A stretch of 64,000 nt of DNA, taken from assembly GCA_014621425.1 (NCBI GenBank), contig JAANBB010000014.1, positions 124,001 to 188,000 on the forward strand, read 5' to 3'. The notes under the pieces are model-generated. The model did not search any database. It was not told the origin of the DNA and was given only the letters and a program-made list of their open reading frames with translations. Source of the stretch: Cylindrodendrum hubeiense (taxonomy: Eukaryota > Ascomycota > Sordariomycetes > Hypocreales > Nectriaceae). The stretch's first letter is position 1. Each line of letters starts with the position of its first letter. A program made the translations under genes and the position numbers. Shown here one piece after another: positions 37,151 to 47,315 of this stretch.

Positions 37151-38054
37151 ATGACTACCCTCGCAGCAGCACCCACTCCCGATGTCCACGCCCTGGAGCT
37201 CTTCTCCCTGAAGGGCAAGAATGCGCTCATCACGGGAGGCTCGCGCGGCATCGGCGCCGCCATGGCACATGCTCTAGCCGACGCCGGAGCATCCATCTGC
37301 ATCGCCCAGCGCGACGTCAGCAACACCACCGTAGCCGACGCCATTCGTGCTAAGGGCGGCAAAGCAGAGATTATCCAGTGCGACCTCACCAAGATGGACG
37401 AGGTCAAGGCCGTATTCCAAAAGGCGCTGGATGTCCTGGATGATCGAATTGACATTCTGATCAACTGCGGTGGCCTTTTGAAGAGAAAGGAGACGATCTT
37501 GGTTACCGAGGAGGACTGGGACAGCGTAAGGCTTTCTGATGCCGTTGCATATCGTATCTGGCTGACATGACGAAAACAGGTTATTGATGTCAACCTAAAA
37601 GCTCTGTTCTTCATCTGCCAGGCCGCCGGGCGACACATGGTTCCTCGAAAGTCAGGCAAGATTATCAACGTGTCTTCCTTGAACGCCTTCATTGGCGGCG
37701 AGATCGTTGCCTCGTATGCTTCATCCAAGGGCGCCGTGTCGCAGTTGACCAAGGCGCTGAGCAACGAATGGGCGAAATACAACATCCAGGTCAACGCCAT
37801 TGCGCCTGGCTCCATCGCCACAGACATGTAAGCAACCCCTGTGCCATTGATGAAGCCGCGCTAACGTCATTCACAGTAATACCGACCTGCGATCCGATCC
37901 CCAGCAATATGCGGCTCGAATTGCGCGCTGCCCAGCCGGGCGATGGGGTGCACCGGCGGACTTTGCGGGGCCTGCGCTGTTCCTCAGCAGCAACGCGAGT
38001 CAATACGTGACGGGAGAGGTGCTCGTGGTTGACGGTGGACACTTGGGACGGTAA
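37151..38054 (+). CDS. short-chain dehydrogenase/reductase, gluconate-dehydrogenase-like
   Basis: Three exons, 37151..37525, 37580..37827, 37877..38054, giving 266 residues. Classical SDR motifs are present: NALITGGSRGIGAAMA (cofactor), INCGG (where NNAG is usual), the catalytic Ser in IINVSSLNAF, YASSK (Tyr and Lys), and the C-terminal GEVLVVDGG. It resembles 2-deoxy-D-gluconate 3-dehydrogenase (KduD) and gluconate 5-dehydrogenase relatives by eye. The role is likely NAD(P)-dependent oxidation of a hydroxyl on a sugar acid or cyclic polyol in the cytosol. It is divergent from the carboxylate transporter. Confidence 0.87.
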
Positions 38055-38484
38055 TCGTTGGGTAATCTTCGTGTAATAGATATGATTAGACGACGAAAAT
38101 TCTATAGATCAATTGATGTTAATTGTGTTATTTGATGCGACTTGAGCAAAATTGGTGCTGGAGATTGCATTGTAGCGTCGGGATGTCCTGTACCAGAAAC
38201 ACGCGGCGGCCATTACCGTGCTGCGTCACCCATTGTGACTATTTCTAGTTGAGCACGTGGCTGGAAAATAAACATCCCATGCCTGGTACAATTTGAAATA
38301 TTGGATTAAGTTTTAGAACTTCCCCGGTGGTGGCCAAGAGCCGTCGCTTCGGATTCAGCGAAGCGCTCCGGCTTTGTAATTACTCAAGATCAGCAAAACA
38401 AAGCATTTGGAGGATATGATGGAGCCTAGTGAGTAAAGAACAAAAAGGTAAAATGAATTGTCAATCTAAATAATCTATATGCAT
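38055..38484. other. convergent intergenic region
   Basis: 3' flanks of the SDR and Gfo/Idh/MocA genes; nothing recognised. Confidence 0.5.
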
Positions 38485-39701
38485 CTATTCCTGTAGCTTC
38501 GGCACATCCACCCACGCCCGCTTCTCCCAGCTCTGGATACCCAGTTCAGTGAGTTGCACGCCCTTGGCGCCCTCCAACAGGCTGTGGTTCCACGGCTCAT
38601 CCTTGACCACATGGCGCAGGAACAGCTCCCATTGCACCTTGAAGGCATTGTCGAACGTCTGGTAGTCCGGCACGCGAGACCAGCCGTCAGAATACTTGAT
38701 TCCCGAGTCCACGTCAGGGTTCCATGTAGGTCGGGGCGTCTGGCTCTCGTGCTGGGCAGCGCAGTCGCGGAGACCGGCCACAGCGCTTCCCTTGGTGCCG
38801 TCGACTTGGATGGTCAACAGGTCATCACGGCGCACACGGACAGTCCAAGATGAATTGAAGTGGACCATGATGCCGTTCTTGAGCTCGAATGTCGCGTATG
38901 CGGAATCATCGGCTGTGCACTTGTACGTCTTGCCCTGCTCGTCGACACGCTCCTTGACATGGGTAGCACCCGTGCAAGTAAGCGAATCAATGTCTCCGAA
39001 CAGGTTCTGGATCACGTATTGCCAGTGGCACAGCATGTCGCTGATGATGCCGCCGTCGTCTTCCTTGCGGTAGTTCCAGCTGGGACGCTGTGGAACCACG
39101 GGGCCCTTGCCATCGAAGACCCAGTAGCCAAACTCGCCGCGGACCGACAGAATCTCGCCAAAGAAGCCGCTGTCAATCAGGGTGCGGAGCTTGACCAGGC
39201 CGGGAAGCCAGAGCTTGTCCTGGACGACGCCGTTCTTGACACCGGCGTCGACGGCAGTCTTGTACAGATCGTAGGCCTGCTCGGACGACACGGCCGTGGG
39301 CTTCTCGCAGTAGACGTGCTTGCCCTTGGCAATGGCCTTCTTGACGGCGTCGGCGCGGCGGCCGGTGGTCTGGGCGTCGAAGTAGATGGTGTTATAGGGA
39401 TCGTCGAGGCAGGCGTCCAGGTCGGTGGAGGAGCGCGTGATGCCGTGGGCTTGGCAGAGATCTCGCAGCTTCAGAGGGTTGCGACCGACGAGGATTGGGT
39501 CGGGCATGATGATCTCTCCATCGGCGAGCTTGATACCGCCCTCATCGCGGATGGCGCAGATTGAGCGGATGAGATGTTGGTTGGTGCCCATCCTGAGCAT
39601 TATCAGCACTAGAAATTGAATTGAGGACGGGGAAAGCCTTACCGGCCCGTGACTCCATTCATCACAATTCCAACATTGTGGACGACAGGTTCCGCAGCCA
39701 T
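38485..39701 (-). CDS. Gfo/Idh/MocA-family oxidoreductase
   Basis: Two exons, 39701..39643 and 39592..38485, joined through a split Arg codon, giving 388 residues. The N terminus HNVGIVMNGVTGRMG is an unusual dinucleotide-binding start in place of the standard GxGxxG. GKHVYCEKPTAVS provides the conserved EKP with the catalytic Lys, and WHY-like DMLCHWQYVIQNLFG covers the substrate-side helix with His. Relatives oxidise or reduce sugars, inositols and cyclic polyols with NAD(P). Its start codon lies in a promoter shared with the 3-dehydroquinase gene, suggesting a common pathway. Confidence 0.86.
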
Positions 39702-40489
39702 TGCGACGAATATGGAGGCAAAGGATCAAGGAGGGATTGTGGTCTGAGGTGTGTTGGAGAAAGCGATTGCAGGATGGTGATTGTCGCCTGGAAGAAGTGG
39801 CAGAGGGGTAAATGTCTTGTAAGTGATCAAGTCGCCAAAGCAAGCTCTGAGACGTGCTGATGTCAAGTATTTGACTGAATTGATTTGAATTGTGATGATC
39901 AAGAAAATGCAAAGACGCCGGCATCGCCTTAATTTACAGCTGTCGGAGTGCCCCTCCCTCCGAGCTTCCCCGCTCGGCTGATCGCCCGGCCCCGCCTCCA
40001 CAGTTCCATGTCCGTTCACTCCCCATTGTTGCTCTATTGTCATCCACATCCAGGAACACATGACAGAGCCCATTGTGACTCAACCTCTTGGGGGTTGGGG
40101 GCTCAGGAGATTCCGAACTTCGGGGGCTGCTCAAACGGCTTAAACAGCCCACGGGATACGCGATTGCTCCCTCCAGACGCTCTCGGACTATGTCTCGGAC
40201 TGACAACACTGCGAGATGGCTGCCCCGTCCCCCAACAGTGGACCCAAGCCAAATTGGAGCAAGCCCAGTGGGACCTGGGGGCGGGGAAGAGGCACGCGTG
40301 CCTTGTGTGGGGTAGACTAGCATCTCCAAGCTCCATCTCCGGCTGTCATAGTGAGGCCACGGGAGATATAACCCGGCGTTAACTCTGTGAATCTCCCTCA
40401 ACCAATACCAGAATCCTCCTGCATCAATTCTCTATCTTTTGATATAGCTACTTCATTTATCTCTTACATACTATCCCACTCGACTTAAG
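39702..40489. promoter_or_regulatory. divergent promoter of Gfo/Idh/MocA and 3-dehydroquinase genes
   Basis: It contains TCGGACTATGTCTCGGAC at 40183..40200, which shares TCGGACTAT and the trailing CGGAC with the site at 36760. A TATA-like GATATAA at 40374..40380 lies about 110 bp before the plus-strand ATG. Confidence 0.5.
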
Positions 40490-41077
40490 ATGCGTGACGG
40501 AAAGAAGACTGTCCTGGTCATCAACGGCCCCAACCTCAACCTGCTCGGCACTCGCGAGCCCCAGCTATACGGCTACGAGACCTTGACTGATGTCGAGACT
40601 GCTGGCAAGAAGCAGGGTGAGAATTTAAAGGCTAATGTCGATTTCTTCCAAAGGCAAGCCACCGCATGGATGCAGCCGCTTGCAATTTCGCTAATTTGGT
40701 GGCGTAGCAACTGGGAGGGTGCCATTGTCGATAAAATTCAAGAGGCCAGAACCGACGGCACTGATGGCATCGTATTGAACCCTGGCGGTTTCACTCATAC
40801 CTCAGTCGCCATTCGCGATGCACTACTTGGCGTTGAAATTCCCTTTATCGAGCTACACGTCGCCAACATTCACGCACGAGAAGAATGGCGCCACCACTCT
40901 TACTTCTCCGACAAGGCCAAGGCCATAATTGTAAGTACATGCCAGCGATGACCCCCAAGGCAGCCGGATATAAACTGACTCTGATGCAAGGTCGGATGTG
41001 GTGCAGCCGGATATGGCTACTCTATTGAGCATGTGGTCAACAAGTTCCCACAGAGGCCTGACGTCAGCTCAAAATAG
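40490..41077 (+). CDS. type II 3-dehydroquinate dehydratase (catabolic dehydroquinase)
   Basis: Three exons, 40490..40653, 40708..40930, 40991..41077, giving 157 residues, the family length. Motifs: [21 protein letters not shown] (with the active-site Arg and Tyr region), [17 protein letters not shown] after splicing, [17 protein letters not shown] (catalytic His region) and [18 protein letters not shown]. The enzyme dehydrates 3-dehydroquinate to 3-dehydroshikimate by the type II route; in fungi this serves quinate catabolism, while the AROM protein serves biosynthesis. The first intron has a GC donor and its 54 bp keep the frame open, so unspliced readthrough would insert 18 residues. The neighbours are not the usual QUT cluster genes. 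Confidence 0.9.
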
Positions 41078-41232
41078 GGTGGAGATGCGGAAGTTCTCGG
41101 ACGAGCAATAGAATTATGAAGTATTAAAGGAGGGAGCATATATCATGTAGCTATGGGATGCAACTGCATATATTAAGCCTGTCATTCAATAAATAGCTCC
41201 AATAAGTAGCTGTATCCCGATACCCGACACTG

Positions 41233-43723
41233 CTAGGACCAGCCCGTACCACCGTAGCCTGCATCGAACATTCCGTCATTGAAACTTATGATACGATCTA
41301 CATCGATGAAATTCTGATCTGAAAACATCTGCGATATTGTGCTCAGGTCACCATGAGGTGCGGTGCCTTGGTGATATGCCTCAGTCGAATTGGACTCCAT
41401 TTCCGAGATTTCCGATCCACCGGCGGATAGAATATTCCTCAGTTCACCATGCTGGCCTACCCTCGATTTTGGGTGTCCATTTTGCTCGCGCATTCTAGCT
41501 GGCCGAGATGCATATCCTACTGAACTTGACTGGTAGATTTCCGTCGTGTATCCGGACGGGTTGATTCGGAAAAACTCGTTGTCGATGCTCTTTTGGTGCA
41601 GATCGCGCAATGTTTGAGCGTACTTGCCTGCCAGATTGAGAGATTTGGGGCTGTCGAATCCAGACCACAGTCTCGACATCTCATCAAGGCTGTTGAGCAG
41701 AGACGTAAATTCCGACGTCAGTGCAGACCCCGAGTAGTATCGCCAGTAGATCAGCAAGACCCGTGCAGATACGAAGACGCAAAAGGCGAATTGGTTCGCG
41801 ACTGGGAGAGTGGACGGCACGGTTTTGAGGTAGTTCCTCGTGATGGAGGAGACCTCTACCGCAGCGCAGTGGCACGTCTCTGCGCTTGAAGAACTTGGCA
41901 ATCGAGCACTAAAAGACCATGCAATCGGCGGGAATGCGATTGGCTGGTGGAGGAGGATGATGGATGTGTTGTGTGTGATATGTGCGAGTGTCAGATTTGG
42001 GTCCATGCGAATAGATTGCCTCGCCATGTCGGCTTTCCACTTCTGCGGGAGAAACATCTTCCAGTGGATGAGACGCAGGTCGAGCTCTTTGAACCGGGTG
42101 AGCCAGCTCCCAATCTCCCGTTGATCCCGCATGTTGATCTTCTGCTGCAGGAAATACGTCGTGACTTGGCTGAGAGACTCTGTTGCCTCGACAGAATAGG
42201 CAAAGGCGCCGACTGTCGACATGTTGATTGAGGGCACAGAACCTGTCGGAGACAGCCCCGACTCCATGGGCGTGCTCTTGTCGTCTTCCGGGCTTGCGTT
42301 CTGTCCAGAAGTACCGTAATGCGACGGCAGAAAGGAGATGGGGTTCCCGATTTTGCCTGCAGACTTGTCCCAGATGTTGAAGTATGGTGTGGTGACCGGC
42401 TCATCCTGCCACCAAAGACTGATATCGCAGGGCAGCCGTCGGTGGACGTCGTTAGATGTAAGACTGGTGTTCCAGCCCATAGTAATAGAGCAAAACCGGT
42501 CCAGGTTGAAGATGTTCCAAAACACTCGGCGCCGTTCTTCTGTCTCGATCCACGCACATTCGTCATGGGGAGAGAGTGATACGAATGGCTTCGATAGCGG
42601 CGGCCTTTCTGCCTCTTCGCTTTCGACAGTGAGCTGCAGGTACTCTACAGTGCGCGTCAATGATCCGATTACAGACCACGCTCGCATCTCCTCGCCGTTG
42701 CCAATCTGTCTCAGTCAGTCTTGCATCCAGGTGGAGATGTGAGGGTGCTTACATCGTTGAATGCAATGATCGTCAGGGCCTGAAGACTTTCGATCACGAG
42801 AGAGCTCATGGCTGTGGATAGAACCCAATTCTTGGCGATATCCAGCTCTCGTTTGCCGAAAAGGCTGCCGGAGACACCCTCTGCATCAACGTATCTTGTG
42901 GCGGCCACCATCATGGCCTGTAAAATGACCAATAGCTTGGGTCGTTCTGCAGCGTCTGACAGCCGCTGATGGAACCTGGCTTTCTGCAGCATGGGAATCC
43001 AGGGATGTACGTGGCTGAAGTATGTCTCGATGACAGCGTCCATGACCGAGGTGGGCGGTAATGGTGGCATGTCGCTGGCGTCGTAAGCATCATGAGTATC
43101 GTCAGCATCGTGAGAAACAGGCGGAAGGTCGCCATCCGTGCGTCTTCGTTTTCTCGGGGGGATCGGGAATTGGTAAGATGGGGTATCGTTCACAATGATT
43201 GGTGATTGGTGTTGTTCAGTCACACCACGGTTGGATCTGTCGTTTAGGCGCTGCAGCTCTTGAGCGAGAAGCGACAAGATGCTACTCCCTGCGCCGTTGG
43301 AGGGAAGGTCTCCACCATAGTACCGCTGGGTGGGCTGTGACCTCAAATCCTCAATGGACGTTTCCAAGCTGTCTGCCGCCGATATTAGTAAGATGCAGGC
43401 GCTGTCGAGTGACATTATCCGGGGCCGTACCTAGTCGACGATGTATATTCTCTATGGCACCCGGCTTCATGCCCGGTCTACTCTTCTCACCCTTGTATTC
43501 ACACTCACTCCCTAGCAGAACATGGTGAGCACGGCATCTTTGCCTTTGCCCGAGTCGAGATCAAGCTAGACTCACCAGTCTTCCTGCACTGCTGACAGAC
43601 AGGCAGCTCGCGGGAGCACCGCAGCTTGCGCCGGCGGCAGCAGTTGCATGCCAGGACCGACTCGGCGCCGGCGGCCGAACCCTCGTGCTCCTCGGCTCGG
43701 GCGTTGGTCCTGTCCGCGTCCAT
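41233..43723 (-). CDS. Zn2Cys6 transcription factor, cluster regulator candidate
   Basis: Four exons, 43723..43576, 43511..43431, 43372..42753, 42705..41233, giving 773 residues. The cluster LACNCCRRRKLRCSRELP then CQQCRKTGSECEY is completed across the first intron. RRLDSLETSIEDL is a short coiled coil. PPRKRRR is a likely nuclear signal. The fungal_trans middle region spans about residues 190-520 (ETYFSHVHPWIPMLQKARF, EERRRVFWNIFNLDR). The arrangement is that of regulators of catabolic gene clusters. It is convergent with the 3-dehydroquinase gene (155 bp apart), and its own upstream region carries TCGGACTA, so autoregulation is possible. Confidence 0.87.
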
Positions 43724-44302
43724 GGTCCAACGCAGTGACGAGTTACGCGTTGCGGGAGGAGTTGGGATGGAACCTCGGGGTAAGTCCGCACCATGTCTGG
43801 GAGAAATGGGCCGGCCGCATGCCCCCGTTTCGACCCCGGTTATCGGCATCAGGGATGTGTGCGCTAGACATACGCACTATTGTCTCCATTTCCCCACACG
43901 CGAACCATCCCCGCACAGGAGCCGAGTCAGATTGAACCAGGTCGGACTAACTCACTTGAGTACGGGCTAACTTGGTCCAGCACGCGCACTTGAGGAAAAG
44001 AAATTCATCCCACGGCATCAAACAAGTGGGGAGGGATCATTAGCGGGTACACGATGCCGGAATTTTATTAGGGGGAATGCCGATATGCGCACATTTGATG
44101 TTCTTTTATCCCGACCTACAGACCGGGAAGGCCACCATCACCTCCCAACTTGCATCCAACTTTCATTGGTAAAATAAGTACAGATCTCGTATTATTATTA
44201 CTATTATAAAACAGGCCATGAACCCGAAACTCATGTACGCTTGCGGTGTAGACGCTGAATGCCGCTTCACCCCTCACCCCTCTACCCAGTACAGTCTTCC
44301 CA
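43724..44302. promoter_or_regulatory. upstream region of the Zn2Cys6 regulator
   Basis: Contains TCGGACTAACTC at 43942..43953 and a second related sequence CGGGCTAACTT about 20 bp downstream. These resemble the sites at 36760 and 40183. Confidence 0.4.
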
Positions 44303-47300
44303 TCACTCGTCGTCGATCGATGAATCAGCTTTACTCCACAGAGAGGAGGTCTCGCCGATCTTTCGAGCTAGATACTGGCCTGACATCTTGATACTGTTCG
44401 TAGTTATGTCCTTCGAGCTTCCAATTGAGGCAGTGATGCCCTCAGTGATAGCTAGAGCAGGGCTGACATCAAAGGACCCCAAAGACTCTCTCGCTGTCTC
44501 CGCTGTCGATCGTAGTCTCTCCAAAATAGTCCTGCGTTCCTAGGGAGCGAAAAAGAATAAGTTGGTGTATCTCAAAGGAGATAGTGCCCAGTGATTGTTC
44601 CATACCGATTCAATCAGGCGCTTCGCATCGTCAGCAGATCTGTTACAGAGTTGGCCGAGTTCCTTATAAATTATTGACAGAGCCTAAGATTCAGTATTAG
44701 CTCTGCTCCTTATCAATACCAATACTACCAGTGCAAAGAGAAGATATGAAATTCAATTCTATTAGTCCTTACCCCTTGTGCTTGTCGCGGATCAGACACA
44801 CGGCCTAAAAGCATGTGCATCTTGTCGACCATCGGGATGGCTGGACGAGTAACCCTAGCATCAACATCCACCCATATCTTTGTTGCGCATGCAAAAATCT
44901 CATAATATGCTAAGATACTCAAAACGGAGCCGTGGATTACCTGGTATTCCAAAAACGCAAGGTTAGATCTGGCTAGTGATAGACGAGCTTGTGTACAAAC
45001 CTGCTGCTGGAATTGAATCGAGGTGTCTAAAATTGCAGGCCCCTGCCCACCTTTACCTAATCTCTCCACTTCACCAACGAAGGGTCTGACTTGGTTATGG
45101 ACGACGTGGTTAGAGAGAGCGCCGAGAGCCGAGTAAAACCCAACGAGGCGATTGATCTGGGACTTGAACAATACAAGGGTTTCAATCCACTTCATGAGAA
45201 TTGCCTTGATGTTTTCCTACACATTCCAATCCAAAGCTTTAGTAGTGTTTTGGAAAGACTTATTCCAACGATGAAAATTGACACATGATATACTGCGAGA
45301 CTAATGTGCTTACCAAGTCCATCCCTTCTGGCTCGAGTTCGCTGAGTTCAGTCTTGATCGCGCCGAGCTGACGGTGCACAACCCCCAGGTTTTGGCTTGC
45401 ACTTTCAAACATTTCAACATTCGACTGCGCCACCTCCGCTGTTCTGTACAGCTTGGTAGATGTTGCATCAATAATTTGCTGCCGTAAAGCTCCGCTCTTC
45501 TCTGTTGGGGAACTCTCAATCTCAAATGGGCACAACGTCGGTACCTGAGCAATCGTACCAGTTAGTTCAATGTGGAGAATCCCAAATTATTGTACTGATT
45601 GAGTTGGATTCTGGGGCTTGAAACGCACCGTTGATGGAGAGGTGAAGCTTCTCAAATCTGTGTCGAGCTCCGCGACTTTCGCCACGCACAATTGCACGTT
45701 GCGCTGCCAGGTCTTGACTTCTGGCGAGTCTGCCTTTGGAAGGGGTGCTCCATTGAATAACTTTTGACGAATAGCCTGCTGCAGATTATTGGTGACCTAG
45801 CAACTGCATATTAGCCAAACTCTTGTAATGACGTGAGCGGTGTTGTTCTAGCATAAAAAACGTCGCAATATACGCCACAAGGTGTACCAACCTCCTTGAC
45901 TTTGGTGAACACGTGTTGAAGACTCTCAGACGGGTTTTCATCTGAAGGCTTGAATCCATCATTCGCAGCATCTAAAAGCGATGCGAGGAAGCCGATGGCG
46001 TTGTCCTTGTCGTGAACAGTTGCTTGGAGAAAATCCCAGTCGACACCGCGGTTCGGGCCACCGATCATGAACGACTGGAGACTAATGACGTAACCGCGGG
46101 CGAAACCAATGATTCCGTATGCTGGATCATTTGAAGACTGCGAAACACAGCGGGGGATGGGGTGCGGCACAGTGACTGCTGTGCTTACTTGCGAGTGATC
46201 GGCCTTGCCGTCGCCGAGGGCACCCTCTCTAATCCCCCCTGTGTCCCCTCGGAAGATATTCAAGCCACCCTCAATTTTCTCAGTACCAGCGAAGCTATCA
46301 ATCAGTTCCATAATGGCGAGGTGAGTGGCATTAGTAGGTGTCTCGGACAAGTCGAGGAGAAACTGCTGGGCAATGCGGTCCCACCCGGACGGAATACCCT
46401 CCGTGGCCTTCTTGTAAGCTTTTGAGGCATTTTCCACGGTGCTCCTCAATTTCGCGAGGCTCTCACTTGCCCTGAAATTGCCTTCATCGTGGCTAACAAT
46501 ACGTGTCTGGGCTGCTGCAAGGTGCACCTGGTTGGTGGCACACTTTTCCGGTACGTTAGATGACTCCTGAACAAGACATTGATGTAGCTCGCACGCCATC
46601 TCAAGGCAGTTCCTCAAGGCATTCTCCATATGTTGAGCCTCGTCCCTGAACCTGCTGGCTTCTCTGGTGAGCGTGTCAAACTGGTTGATAAGTTCCTCAG
46701 CTGCCTCGGGATTGTTCAGCGTCGCGATGGCTCGAGTCATCTAGAAACTTGTCAGAAGGTTGAAGGTGGGATGGCGGTGCTCAAATCCTTGTCAACAATT
46801 TTCAAGCTGATTTGATAGTCATGCGTACTGCTCCCTTAATCCCGTGAGATTTCCGCGAGATATATTCCGCGGAATTGGTCAATACGGTCAAGCTTCCGAG
46901 GCCAGCCTCTCCGCATTGCATCAAGCCAGTCTTCAACGTTGCCGCGCCTCCAAGACCTCTGAGATTATGGGATTAGCAGCTTGGAAACCCGATCCTCAAC
47001 CTCTGACAGTTGAAGTTGGCATTGATAGACTCACCGCAATTGTTTGAACCCGGCGTTAGGTGGGATGAGCTTTACGCTGTCGGCATCTTGAGTGGTGGCA
47101 GCGACAAGCAGAGACCCGAGAAGCGAGACGAGAAGCGGAGAAGCGGAGAGAACATAGTCCCAATTGAAACCAGGCCGCAAGGCAGCAGAATCCCTGGTGC
47201 TTTTGGTATAATCGCCAACTGCAAATCTCTCTCTGCCCCCCTGCCTTCTGTCTCCCAATCTCTGCATGGCAGCAGCCTCCTGTTCCCTGGTCAATTCATG

Positions 47301-47315
47301 GGCCGATGGAGCCAT
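44303..47315 (-). CDS. 805-residue helical protein of unknown family
   Basis: Eight exons fit one frame: 47315..47035, 46958..46829, 46740..45892, 45796..45629, 45544..45314, 45216..44773, 44683..44606, 44539..44303. Every junction is frame-consistent, which argues that the part before 46829 and the part after 46740 are one gene rather than two (the 88-bp gap has a GTACGC donor, a CTGAC branch-like site and a TTTCTAG acceptor). The N terminus has a hydrophobic stretch (YVLSASPLLVSLLGSLLVA). The rest is rich in long amphipathic helices with heptad-like spacing. A 60-bp frame-keeping segment near 44938..45000 could also be an intron. I do not recognise a domain; helical bundle proteins of many kinds look like this. 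Confidence 0.7.

Noticed and set aside
38860..39564. 234-codon plus-strand frame inside the Gfo/Idh/MocA gene
   Set aside because: Antisense shadow of a recognised enzyme; Val/Leu/Gly-rich with no motif.
46802..47315. Separate small gene ending at a stop codon at 46802
   Set aside because: The stop lies inside an intron that joins this part in frame to the downstream helical protein; one gene explains both pieces better.
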